From positions 1-64,000 of the forward strand of contig JANSXP010000035.1 in the NCBI GenBank assembly GCA_024742875.1: a stretch of DNA of 64,000 nt, read 5' to 3'. Within the stretch, counting starts at the first letter, position 1, and every line of letters starts with the position of its first letter. Source of the stretch: Planctomycetaceae bacterium. GTDB lineage: Bacteria > Planctomycetota > Planctomycetia > Planctomycetales > Planctomycetaceae. The position numbers and the translations under genes are program-made. This document shows positions 7,838 to 15,555 of the stretch, piece by piece. The notes under the pieces are model-generated. The model was given only the letters and a program-made list of their open reading frames with translations, was not told where the DNA came from and made no database searches.

Positions 7838-10635
7838 TGGCTATCAATCGATTTCGCGGCGACGCTACTCCGAGTGCAAAAGTCCTGAGGCTGCTCCGAC
7901 CGAACAACGTGTCTCAGGGCGTCTTCACGGTCGTCAGTGTTGGCAACAAGCGGCTTGAATTCGTCGGTTGGGATGCTGACGAGATCGCCGCCGGCCTGAA
8001 CAGTTCCGGGTTTCCCGAGTTGGCAAACGTCAACGCAACGGTGACGGGGCTTGATGTCAGTTTGACTGGCGGGGAGAACGAAGACTTCGACGTTCAGGTC
8101 TCAATCTCTCCGACTGTGGAAGTGGAATTCAATCAGGGGTCTCCGCCCGTCAATCAGCAGACCCGACTGAACTTCGACGCCGCGGACGGCGGAACCTTCA
8201 CGCTGACCTGCAACAACGAGACTACGGCAGCGATCACGCTCAAGACATCAGGAGCATTCAACACGGGCGGCGTTCAATCCGCGATTGAGGCCCTTACGTC
8301 CTTCGCGTCTGGCGATGTTTCCGTGTTCGTGGATTCTGGCGACATCGTCCTGGAATGGATAGGCAATTACGCAGCCCAACCCGTCGCCGTAAAGATGGAC
8401 GCCACGGGCCTGAACAACGGCGGCCAGGTCGTCTTTGTCGAAACTCAGTCCGCTCGTCCCGCCACGCACGATATCTACTGGCTCGGGATCGACGGGGACT
8501 ACGTCTTCGACATCACCGACGGCTCGACTCCGCTGGAAGTAAAAAGCAACGAATCCGAAGCCGATCTGTCCGCCCGATTTTCGGCGGCGTGGGGCGGTCA
8601 GGTTGATGTCTACATTCACGTCACGGGTGACAAGCTGACTCAGCGGAATGCTTTCCGCCGAATCATGTACATCGACATGGTGGGATTCCCCGGGGCAACA
8701 ACAAACCTGTCGGTCTCTGGGATCGAACCGAACGATTCAAACCCGCCACAGGTCGCGATCAGCAAAGTGATCTCGTCCGCTGACGCCAGTCCGCACGAGG
8801 TGATTCTGCTCGATCAGCGAGAGGGGCCAGTCGCCGCCTCGCTGGATGGTGCGGTCGTCGACTTCTCAACAGCGAGCGACCTGATCACTTCTCTGAACGA
8901 GGCAGTCCAGTTCGGCGAGTGGACGGTCTGGCGTGGACCAACTGGATTCGACGGCGGAACAGAACTCGGTGGGGGCAATATTCAGACGGATGAGCTTTGC
9001 CTCATCTTCTGGTTCGACGATGGGCTGAGACGAGCGAACACCTACCCGACGACGTATCAACTCCCCGTTGACGATGGCGGCGGAACCGATTTCGACTTCT
9101 CACGCTTCGAATTCCACGAAGACAATCTCGGAACGATGCGAGTCCTGCAGCACGGCGGTTCCACGAACGCAGCTCGGCCAGCGGTTCACGAGTTCTACCT
9201 CCAGCCGAACACGGCCGGCAACACGCTGACGGGAAGCTACAAACTCTCATTTGCCGAGGGCATCACGTCCGCCCTGACAGAATCGAGCAATGCGGCGGCC
9301 GTTCAGTCTGCGATCAACACAGCAACGGGGATCACCGTCGCTGTGAGCGGGGCCGGAACAGCCGCATCGCCGTTTTCCATCTCCTACACGGGAGACACGT
9401 CGTCGCGAAACTTGCCGTCTGCCGTTGAGACGAGCTTCACGGGCGATGGGAATGGCGTTGTGTCCGCCGATGCGGCCGCCTTCGCGGGTGTCTCAGCATC
9501 GGCGACGATTCGCGTGTCCCTGACCGCTGACGACGGGACGTTTGATCTGATTTCGGGCAACGAAGGACCCGTCTCGTTCAACTGGAACGAAGACGGGGCG
9601 TCTTTCCTGACGAAGCTGCAGAACTTCCCGTCGCTGGCCACTCCTGGCGACGTGGTGGTCAACTACAACGCCGCTTCTCGCGAGTATCTGGTCAATTACA
9701 CGGCAGGTCTCGCTCTGCAGGAGGTCGATCAGCTGCTCCTGCAACGCAATCAGACCAGCAGCGTCACGCAAAGCCAGGCCACTCGGGAGATCGACGACTT
9801 TCCGAGTGGCCCAGGGAACTGGGCTGACGCGGTCAACTGGTCTCTCGGTCGTTTGCCCGAAACAGGAGACGAGATCCTTCTCGACTTCAGCGACGAGTCG
9901 ATCACGTACGGTCTTCGGCAGTTCGTTCAGGTCGCAATCGACACCACAGACAACACTCTGACGGCCGCCGGTGGCCACGATCTGCAGAACGGGCAGAAGG
10001 TTCAGTTCCTGTTCGGAGACGCGGCCCCCACAGGCGTCTCGGCCGGCACCGACTACTTCGTGATCAACTCCGATCGAACCGACGGGATCTTCCAGGTCTC
10101 TGCGACGGAAGGCGGGGCAGCGGTCAACATCACGGCCGCCGGAACCGGGCCTCACTTCTGCGGCGTGATCGCCGGTGATGTGACGATCCCAGCATCGTTC
10201 GATCAGGGCATCGGCCTGGAACGGGACAACTCTGAGGGCTTCGAAGAATACCGACAGCGATTTCTGGCCATCGGGATCGCCGCGACCGGCGTGATCGAAG
10301 TCGGGCGGGGCGACGGTGTTGGCTCGGGGCTCATCCGGATCGATCCCGGAAACAGTGCCGGCGAAGTCGTGGTCTATGAGACAGGAGCTTCGGAAGTCGA
10401 TGGCAAGCCTGCCTGTGTGCTGAGCTGCCTGAGCGACAATCTTCGTCTTCGCGTTCATTCCGGGGATGTCGGGATCGCTGTCTATGACGACGAAGTCGCG
10501 AAGCTCGGTTCGTTCAACTGTCTCGCGGGATCGCTGTTCGTCGGTTCTGTCACGGTCGTGAACAACGCCATCGCCGGCCGCGACACTCTGACCTCACAGC
10601 GGATGTCTGTGAACGGCCTGGTGAGGATCACGTAA
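7837..10635 (+). CDS. Large beta-rich phage tail tip/virion protein (932 aa)
   Basis: A 932-residue protein with almost continuous beta-strand character and low Cys/Lys content. Several internal segments look like diverged copies of one module: a strand pair such as TFTLTCNNETTAAITLKT, a helix of the AVQSAI type, then a G-D-V/I-strand turn. Examples are residues 110-190, 455-530 and 550-630. A central part carries FWFDDGLRRANTYPTTYQLP, and the C-terminal third ends in a right-handed repeat-like stretch. Position after the tape measure suggests a tip, baseplate or fibre protein. No enzymatic motif is visible. Confidence 0.6.
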   Translation: MAINRFRGDATPSAKVLRLLRPNNVSQGVFTVVSVGNKRLEFVGWDADEIAAGLNSSGFPELANVNATVTGLDVSLTGGENEDFDVQVSISPTVEVEFNQGSPPVNQQTRLNFDAADGGTFTLTCNNETTAAITLKTSGAFNTGGVQSAIEALTSFASGDVSVFVDSGDIVLEWIGNYAAQPVAVKMDATGLNNGGQVVFVETQSARPATHDIYWLGIDGDYVFDITDGSTPLEVKSNESEADLSARFSAAWGGQVDVYIHVTGDKLTQRNAFRRIMYIDMVGFPGATTNLSVSGIEPNDSNPPQVAISKVISSADASPHEVILLDQREGPVAASLDGAVVDFSTASDLITSLNEAVQFGEWTVWRGPTGFDGGTELGGGNIQTDELCLIFWFDDGLRRANTYPTTYQLPVDDGGGTDFDFSRFEFHEDNLGTMRVLQHGGSTNAARPAVHEFYLQPNTAGNTLTGSYKLSFAEGITSALTESSNAAAVQSAINTATGITVAVSGAGTAASPFSISYTGDTSSRNLPSAVETSFTGDGNGVVSADAAAFAGVSASATIRVSLTADDGTFDLISGNEGPVSFNWNEDGASFLTKLQNFPSLATPGDVVVNYNAASREYLVNYTAGLALQEVDQLLLQRNQTSSVTQSQATREIDDFPSGPGNWADAVNWSLGRLPETGDEILLDFSDESITYGLRQFVQVAIDTTDNTLTAAGGHDLQNGQKVQFLFGDAAPTGVSAGTDYFVINSDRTDGIFQVSATEGGAAVNITAAGTGPHFCGVIAGDVTIPASFDQGIGLERDNSEGFEEYRQRFLAIGIAATGVIEVGRGDGVGSGLIRIDPGNSAGEVVVYETGASEVDGKPACVLSCLSDNLRLRVHSGDVGIAVYDDEVAKLGSFNCLAGSLFVGSVTVVNNAIAGRDTLTSQRMSVNGLVRIT

Positions 10636-10636
10636 G

Positions 10637-11551
10637 ATGGTTGACGGCTTTTTCATATCTCCCCGCGATGAACCGGTTTACCGAGAGGTGATCCAGGAGC
10701 GTCGGTCCTTGCGACAGGCGGACTTCGAAGACGAACCGCAGATCAACGGCATCCGCGGTGCCATGATCGTCGATCCGCCGCTCGGCTGGCAGAAGGGCAA
10801 ATGTGCAGTCCTTCGCGAGGACGCCGAGTTTTCGTTCTCGTACGAGGTGTCGATTAACGGCTATCCGGGTTTTGGAAAGCTTGACGTTCTTCGCGGCCGC
10901 ATCGTGAAAGCAGGGCAGGAACGAAACCCGGACTTCTCGGGGGAGTTCACGTTTCGCCGCGACGCTGACAATTCGGCCATCATTCAGGCGTTGCCGAAAT
11001 ACTGGCGGACGCGGGTGCAGGTCACCGGCGGCAAGATGCGAGTCGATGGCAAACGCGTTGCGAATCCCGACTTCAACGATCCTGAAACCGATCCAGAGTT
11101 CATATTCGAAGACACGATGGTCAACACGGGCCGGTGGTTCATCGCGTTCAACGAAGCGCCAGAGGAGTTCGTGTTTGCCAAAACGGAAGGTCTGACACAG
11201 GATGAAATCATTTCCCTGCTCGGATTCAACGACGATGGGAGCATCCCCGACCATCCAGTCGACGAGAACGGATTCCCGTACAACCTCGATGAGCGGCTGA
11301 CGGTTCGAGTTCGTCAGGTCCCGTTCGTCGTTTCATCCCTGACGACTGAATTTGGGACGCTTGTCGACACGTCGCAGCCGTCGCCGATCGCCGTGGGGGC
11401 ACTGGCCTACATTTCTCAGGTTCCGGGCATCGGCAATCAGCTGCTGAGCGTCGAACCACGTGTCTATCAGGACCTTGGCGGCATCTTCACGCCTGCAGTC
11501 TTCGCGGCGGCCACCGATATTGTGGCGTCGCTGGAAGAGGAATCAGGCTGA
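10637..11551 (+). CDS. Phage tail-region structural protein, unknown
   Basis: A 304-residue soluble protein beginning MVDGFFISPRDEPVYREVIQ, one base after the previous stop. It alternates beta segments with charged turns (EFTFRRDADNSAIIQALPKY). It overlaps the next gene by one base (TGATG). There is no signal peptide or membrane helix. The tight spacing within a block of virion genes supports a structural role; no family is recognised. Confidence 0.55.
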   Translation: MVDGFFISPRDEPVYREVIQERRSLRQADFEDEPQINGIRGAMIVDPPLGWQKGKCAVLREDAEFSFSYEVSINGYPGFGKLDVLRGRIVKAGQERNPDFSGEFTFRRDADNSAIIQALPKYWRTRVQVTGGKMRVDGKRVANPDFNDPETDPEFIFEDTMVNTGRWFIAFNEAPEEFVFAKTEGLTQDEIISLLGFNDDGSIPDHPVDENGFPYNLDERLTVRVRQVPFVVSSLTTEFGTLVDTSQPSPIAVGALAYISQVPGIGNQLLSVEPRVYQDLGGIFTPAVFAAATDIVASLEEESG

Positions 11552-12285
11552 TGATGGGCTCACCATGGAATCCGTTCTTCGACCAGGTCATCCCCGGCAC
11601 GTCAAAGCGATACGACGGCCGGCTTGTCGACAACGTCGATCCGAAGCAATCGGGTGGTTTCAACGCCATCCGTCTGCCGCAGAATGTCGCAGTCCTGGAC
11701 AACCTTGGGACTGTGCAGGCCATTCTGAACCGGACGTATGAGATGAGCGGGCCGCCGGTGCCGATCGAGTCCGAGGTGGTGACCTACGGGGCCCTGTACA
11801 ACACGGGACTCGCCAGTTCGATCCGGAGAACGGCGTTCTGCTGGTGGCACACGCCGTCAGTCTCATTCAATGACCGATATCCGCGAGTGCTCTACAAGAG
11901 TGACCCCGACTTTCGCGGCTACTGCTACTTCCTCGGTGCTGGCTTCGCTCATACCGGCATCAACTTCCCGCAGGAAGCGATTCAGTATCCGCCGCAGGAT
12001 TACACGGCTGTGTGGTCGTTGTGGCTCACTGATGACATTCCAGAGGCCGAGGGCGGATCTCCAGAGTTCTGGGCGGACGTTCCCGGGACGACACTCGTGG
12101 AACCTGGCGAACTTGGTGAGACCTATCCGCTGTGGGTGAATGAAGGGGGATTCGATGGTGATGTCCCCGCCGGCTCACGCATTGTGGCCGGTCTGGATCT
12201 GAACCGTCGATCGAAGCTGATCAACGTCACGACGAGTATTGAAAACCTGCCGATCTACGTGGAACCGTGGTATCGGTCAAACTGA
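11551..12285 (+). CDS. Phage tail-region structural protein, unknown
   Basis: A 244-residue aromatic-rich protein (MMGSPWNPFFDQVIPGTSKR). Many Trp, Tyr and Phe residues (CYFLGAGFAHTGINFP, YTAVWSLWLTDDIPEAEGG) suggest a compact beta fold such as a receptor-binding or carbohydrate-contacting domain, but this is inference. It closes the run of overlapping virion genes; the next gene starts 12 bases downstream and looks like a holin. Confidence 0.55.
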   Translation: MMGSPWNPFFDQVIPGTSKRYDGRLVDNVDPKQSGGFNAIRLPQNVAVLDNLGTVQAILNRTYEMSGPPVPIESEVVTYGALYNTGLASSIRRTAFCWWHTPSVSFNDRYPRVLYKSDPDFRGYCYFLGAGFAHTGINFPQEAIQYPPQDYTAVWSLWLTDDIPEAEGGSPEFWADVPGTTLVEPGELGETYPLWVNEGGFDGDVPAGSRIVAGLDLNRRSKLINVTTSIENLPIYVEPWYRSN

Positions 12286-12297
12286 GGAACTGAAGCG

Positions 12298-12573
12298 ATG
12301 TATCTGATGGGGGGTGTTACGAGCGGCTTTCTGTTGGCGTATTTCGTTAGTTCTGAACAACTCAATTCATGGGGCGAATTGGGAGCGGCAGCAATTCTGG
12401 GGCTCTTGTGCGTTGGGTTCGGCGTCCTGCACTGGAAAACAATGGCAGCGATGGCAAAAGCGGTCGAACGACTCGCGAAATCTAACGAGAAGACGGCGGC
12501 TGACTTCCGTGAGGACCACAGAAGGCTGATGGAGCAACTTGTCGAGGGGCTCATTTCTGAACAAGGAGAATGA
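12298..12573 (+). CDS. Small holin-like membrane protein (91 aa)
   Basis: The first 55 residues form two hydrophobic segments: MYLMGGVTSGFLLAYFVS, and LGAAAILGLLCVGFGVLHW separated from it by a short polar turn. A charged, helical cytoplasmic-type tail follows (AKAVERLAKSNEKTAADFRE). Size, two transmembrane segments, charged C-terminus and position after the virion genes fit a class II holin or a related lysis or superinfection protein. No endolysin is evident next to it, so the lysis role is uncertain. Confidence 0.5.
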   Translation: MYLMGGVTSGFLLAYFVSSEQLNSWGELGAAAILGLLCVGFGVLHWKTMAAMAKAVERLAKSNEKTAADFREDHRRLMEQLVEGLISEQGE

Positions 12574-12613
12574 TCTGGTGCAAAAACTCACTTGCAAATT
12601 CCGACTTTTTTGT

Positions 12614-12643
12614 TTGACTTCCACCGCCACACCTGCCTAATAT
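12614..12643 (+). promoter_or_regulatory. Strong sigma70-type promoter in the prophage
   Basis: TTGACT at 12614-12619 and TAATAT at 12638-12643 are separated by 18 bases, a close match to the housekeeping consensus; the predicted start is near 12650. It opens a stretch without a convincing gene but rich in inverted repeats. Confidence 0.6.
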
Positions 12644-12649
12644 CAGGAT

Positions 12650-13235
12650 CGAGAGCCCGCAATACTCTCAACCCGCCGGAGCGACCGCTTACCGCTCCGA
12701 CTCTTCAACGACTGATTGCACGGATACAGATGACGTCGCGGAAAGGTTCCGGACGTCAGACGGACTGGGGCTGATGTTTCCATCCGAATAGATCTACGTT
12801 CTTCTGAGCCAGGAACGTCAAGATTTAGACGGAGTGAACATGCGCAAGGTTTGTAAGAGCGTCCCACCTACCTGTAAATGGGCGTCTCTTCATAAGTCGT
12901 TTTGGATTGTCTCACCATGATCGAGCTTGCTTCGCTCAAATCATGTCTCCAACAGAACCGAGCATCCAAAACCCGTGCGCGCTACGTCCCTAGCGAGCCC
13001 CAGTCCCGAGTCAAGTCGCCCACCCTGACCTGTTGGAGACAGGGTGGCTCCGGAAACCCGGAGAGACTGGAGGGTTGAGTGCGGGACTGCTGGGAGATAA
13101 GCGCCCTGGCCGCAATATGTTGGTTGCCTGGAAATGCAGACCGATCGCTTCTTCCACGGATTTAACAAGCTGAGCTACCTGCCTCGACTTCCCTCATCTA
13201 TCTCCGACACCTTCTTCTTCTTTTTGAGGTGTCAA
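12650..13235 (+). ncRNA. Candidate large structured RNA or long regulatory leader
   Basis: About 590 bases between the holin-like gene and the gene at 13240 hold no convincing protein but a series of mostly nested inverted repeats. Paired segments are: 12677-12683/12693-12699 (7 bp); 12731-12743/12747-12758 (12 bp, one bulge) enclosed by 12721-12725/12782-12786; 12796-12801/12813-12818; 12899-12907/12964-12972 (9 bp) enclosing 12916-12926/12934-12945; 12980-12984/12991-12995; 13001-13008/13082-13089 (8 bp) enclosing 13020-13027/13040-13047 (8 bp) and the abutting 13048-13053/13058-13063; 13099-13103/13146-13150; and 13122-13127/13136-13142. Segment 12667-12674 is also complementary to 13072-13079, a possible pseudoknot. 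A good promoter lies directly upstream. I cannot assign it to a known family; short stems arise by chance, and it is the dense nested set that is suggestive. Confidence 0.5.
13206..13233 (+). promoter_or_regulatory. Hairpin sequestering the ribosome binding site of the next gene
   Basis: GACACCT (13206-13212) pairs with AGGTGTC (13227-13233) around a pyrimidine-rich loop. The 3' arm contains the AGG expected to serve as Shine-Dalgarno, 10 bases before ATG 13240, so the folded form would block translation. Confidence 0.45.
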
Positions 13236-13239
13236 ATCA

Positions 13240-13713
13240 ATGTCGAAACCAACATGGAGCCAATGGTTCTACCCCATCGCAGAAAAATTGGCGGCGGAAG
13301 TTGCCGCGAAGTTGTTGTATTTGCTCTTGGTCGCTGCCGTAACTGCACTGTTGTGGCTGGCAGCAACCTACCTCTGGCCTTCAAGTCCAGACTTTCTCCA
13401 TAAGACATGGCAGTCCGACGATGGTGCGGTCGTCATGCGCGGAGAGACGTTGAGCGCGATTGAAATTGTCACTCGGGGCGGCGTGGCTCTCGAGCTTAAT
13501 GTGACTGAAGAAACCACCAACCCCAGCCGTTACTCTGGCGAACTGAAGTGTGTGGTCCACGGCGGCACAATCGGTCAGTTGGAGCTGGAGCTGGAGCCTC
13601 ACGGACAGATTCGAGCGCGGACTGTTTGGACAACCAGCCAAGATTATGAGTTGGATGAACGGCTTCGCGTAAACTGGCCGGATGCCCCACAGGTGACGAC
13701 AGGCAAGACATAG
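13240..13713 (+). CDS. Prophage single-pass membrane protein, unknown
   Basis: A 157-residue protein. An amphipathic N-terminal helix precedes a strong transmembrane segment (about residues 23-47: LLYLLLVAAVTALLWLAATY), followed by about 110 residues of beta-rich soluble domain (GVALELNVTEETTNPSRYSG, QLELELEPHGQIRART). Few Lys in the soluble part and the N-in anchor suggest a periplasmic-side domain. It has its own perfect intrinsic terminator 33 bases downstream, and its start lies under a hairpin at the end of a long structured leader, so it may be regulated post-transcriptionally. Candidate roles are lysis control (spanin-like) or superinfection exclusion; neither is shown by sequence. Confidence 0.6.
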   Translation: MSKPTWSQWFYPIAEKLAAEVAAKLLYLLLVAAVTALLWLAATYLWPSSPDFLHKTWQSDDGAVVMRGETLSAIEIVTRGGVALELNVTEETTNPSRYSGELKCVVHGGTIGQLELELEPHGQIRARTVWTTSQDYELDERLRVNWPDAPQVTTGKT

Positions 13714-13745
13714 CCACAGCAGACGGACACACCAGTATCTACAGA

Positions 13746-13774
13746 CCGCTGAGATTGATCTCAGCGGTTTTTTT
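13746..13774 (+). terminator. Intrinsic terminator
   Basis: A perfect 9-bp stem (13746-13754 with 13759-13767), 4-base loop TTGA, followed by seven T residues. It ends the transcript of the membrane protein gene at 13240. Confidence 0.9.
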
Positions 13775-13868
13775 GTGCTTTCGCAGGCACCAGACCAAGT
13801 GTCCACGCCCGAACACGGTTGATCGTCGCGTCGCTGACCAATGCCAACCAAGACTCTCGGCCCACGCC

Positions 13869-14048
13869 ATGCACGTGGTGATGCTGGCTCGTGATCCAGA
13901 CGACCTGCTTGCCAACGTGAAGCAGTTCATCGAGGAAGATCCGGAGACCGCTCAGGAAGTGCTGTACGCGGCGTTGGCGGCACTCGCGGTTTCCGTGGAG
14001 GCGTACGCGGAGCGGAAGGCTCGGTGGGAGAAGCGAGAGGGGAATTGA
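13869..14048 (+). CDS. Small acidic helical prophage protein (59 aa)
   Basis: From ATG 13869 the product is 59 residues, with a helical, acidic body (ARDPDDLLANVKQFIEEDPE, then ALAALAVSVEAYAERKARWE). The frame is open farther upstream, but that part overlaps the terminator at 13746-13774 and is compositionally poor, so I use the internal start; a Met at 13881 is also possible. No family is recognised. It is co-directional with the flanking prophage genes. Confidence 0.45.
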   Translation: MHVVMLARDPDDLLANVKQFIEEDPETAQEVLYAALAALAVSVEAYAERKARWEKREGN

Positions 14049-14260
14049 GGGCCAGTTGTTGCGAAGTCAGCCAGCTTGGGCGTCGTGTACTGGATGAGTC
14101 AGATGGAAATGGTCAGCAAGAGCGACCGAGCGATAACCTAATTCGTTCAAGAATCTGAGCTCACTGAATTGCATAGCCCTTACGTGCGTAGGAAGCTAAC
14201 GATTCCCTCTCTCTCTCTTCTTTTCCGCAGAAAGACTCACGCAAGCTCGCAGAGGTTGAC

Positions 14261-15247
14261 ATGGAATCCGAGAAGCTCATCAGAGATGTTGATAGTGCAT
14301 CATTAGGAACTACGCAAACCAGCGTAGGAGTGAACCACAGCGCAGACGAAGGCATTTGGGAAACTCAAACATCGTTCACAGAAGGCGATAGCGAACGGTC
14401 TCTCGCCGTACCGGAACTCGACTGGAGCCCACAGAACATCATCCCAACCGGATCTGTGTTCCAGACTGAAGTAAACAGTCATGTAGAAGTCGCACAATCT
14501 CCTGTAACAATCGAGTCGCTGGCGGACCTGGTCGAATTCAGTAGGTTGTTGCACGGGACGCATAGGTCGCTAGATGTGTGGTGGAGAGGGCACTCCAAAG
14601 CAACTTATACGTTGACTCCAACAGTGTTTCGATCAGCGAGTTATCGGGAATATGAGTCCACCATGCTGCAGCGTTTTCGAAGCTATGCTCATACCCGGGA
14701 CTTGAGTCTACCGAATAACATCAGTAAAGAGCACTTGTTGTTCGTCGCGCAACATCACGGCCTTCCCACAAGGCTGCTTGACTGGACGTATTCGGCTCAG
14801 GTTGCGCTGTTCTTTGCAGCGAGGAGTAACCCAGATTGTGACGGAAGGGTCTACGGCATGTACCCATTCGGCCTCAACCAGAAGACGATCGGAAAGCCTG
14901 TTCTACCGGCTGCGTTGTCTAAAGATGTAGTTGGGTTGACGGACGCCGCATTTAATCATGGGGCAAGCGACGAACGAGTAATTGCATTGAGTAGCTCAGA
15001 ATCCAATCGACGAATGCTGGCTCAACAAAGCCACTTCACGATCCATGGCAGCAATTCAAAGTGCCTCGAGAAGTCGTGCAGTGAGACCGACAACTTTCTC
15101 TCATCTGTTGTGATACGCAGCAAAGCCAAAGCGGGACTGCTTGAAGAATTGGAATCGATGGGGATATCGGAGCGCACCCTGTTTCCAGACCTCGATCACC
15201 TTGCAAATTTCATCAAGAACGCACGATTCCAGCACTTAGGCAACTAA
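14261..15247 (+). CDS. FRG-domain protein, prophage cargo
   Basis: A 328-residue protein with a clear FRG domain from about residue 85 to the end. Motifs in order are WWRGHSKATYTLTPTVFR (the Arg-Gly signature), LLFVAQHHGLPTRLLDWT, QVALFFA, RRMLAQQSHFTIHG, and LFPDLDHLANFI near the C-terminus. The biochemical activity of FRG domains is not well established. They recur in mobile elements and in variable islands, often beside defence genes. The first 80 residues form a polar extension with no recognised motif. It is the last gene before the attachment site, stands apart from the virion operon, and its base composition looks less GC-rich than the neighbours, all typical of a cargo (moron) gene. 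Confidence 0.8.
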   Translation: MESEKLIRDVDSASLGTTQTSVGVNHSADEGIWETQTSFTEGDSERSLAVPELDWSPQNIIPTGSVFQTEVNSHVEVAQSPVTIESLADLVEFSRLLHGTHRSLDVWWRGHSKATYTLTPTVFRSASYREYESTMLQRFRSYAHTRDLSLPNNISKEHLLFVAQHHGLPTRLLDWTYSAQVALFFAARSNPDCDGRVYGMYPFGLNQKTIGKPVLPAALSKDVVGLTDAAFNHGASDERVIALSSSESNRRMLAQQSHFTIHGSNSKCLEKSCSETDNFLSSVVIRSKAKAGLLEELESMGISERTLFPDLDHLANFIKNARFQHLGN

Positions 15248-15298
15248 GACTGAGCAGAGAGCCGCCAAGACGCAAACCCGACTTACCATCGAGTGTGA

Positions 15299-15466
15299 AA
15301 TGGTGATCTGCGATGGTTGTCAATACGCCCTGAGGGTTGCCAAAAAATTGCCGCACTTTGTGCCGCACTTGGACGACAAATCCGACTATTTTCGTCGTTC
15401 AGATTCTCAGAAAACCCCGAAAAAGCTGGGGTTTTGGGCGTTTCTGAGTTTATCGCCCATGCCTGA
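15299..15466 (+). pseudogene. Possible 3' remnant of a phage integrase gene
   Basis: A 55-codon open stretch with no start codon support, between a stop at 15296-15298 and a TGA at 15464-15466 that lies inside the tRNA-like attachment core. It reads GCQKIAALCAALGRQIRLFS and then a charged tail. Position and character resemble the variable C-terminal end of a tyrosine recombinase that reads into its att site, but no catalytic motif is present, so the call is weak. It may simply be non-coding. Confidence 0.25.
15411..15435 (+). terminator. Intrinsic terminator near prophage end
   Basis: AAAACCCC (15411-15418) pairs with GGGGTTTT (15428-15435), a perfect 8-bp A/T-flanked stem that could work in both directions. 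It lies downstream of the FRG gene. Confidence 0.6.
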
Positions 15467-15504
15467 AAATCCTGGTGTCGCCGGTTCGATTCCGGCTCTG
15501 CCCA
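15461..15504 (+). other. Prophage attachment site: 3' fragment of a tRNA-Phe gene
   Basis: The stretch contains the tRNA-Phe anticodon loop CTGAAAA with GAA anticodon, the 3' anticodon strand, the GTGTC variable region, a perfect T-arm (GCCGG, loop TTCGATT, CCGGC), the acceptor 3' strand TCTGCCC and discriminator A. The upstream bases do not form a D-arm, a 5' acceptor strand or a proper 5' anticodon strand, so the tRNA is incomplete. Such 3' fragments mark the distal att site of elements integrated into a tRNA gene; the intact tRNA-Phe should lie at the other prophage end, outside the window. Confidence 0.8.
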
Positions 15505-15519
15505 CTCCGACAAAAAACT

Positions 15520-15555
15520 GGCCAGTCGAGGCTTCCTCGGTTGGCCTTTTTTTTT
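15520..15555 (+). terminator. Terminator of the original tRNA-Phe transcript
   Basis: GGCCA (15520-15524) pairs with TGGCC (15542-15546), with an inner GAGG/CCTC stem, followed by a run of nine T residues. It lies 15 bases after the tRNA fragment. Confidence 0.85.

Noticed and set aside
12592-12774. A 60-codon frame over the prophage promoter
   Set aside because: It spans the -35/-10 region and two hairpins, has no ribosome binding site, and its composition is not protein-like.
12840-12920. A 26-codon frame (MRKVCKSVPPTCKWASLHKS start) with a GGAG upstream
   Set aside because: It lies inside the candidate structured RNA, overlapping several predicted stems, and is too short to judge; kept as a possibility only.
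1-15500. A diversity-generating retroelement linked to the LamG/fibre genes
   Set aside because: No reverse transcriptase, accessory gene or template/variable repeat pair is visible in the window.
15283-15513. A 76-codon minus-strand frame reading through the tRNA fragment
   Set aside because: Frames of this kind (with AEPESNRRH) arise from antisense tRNA sequence; not a gene.
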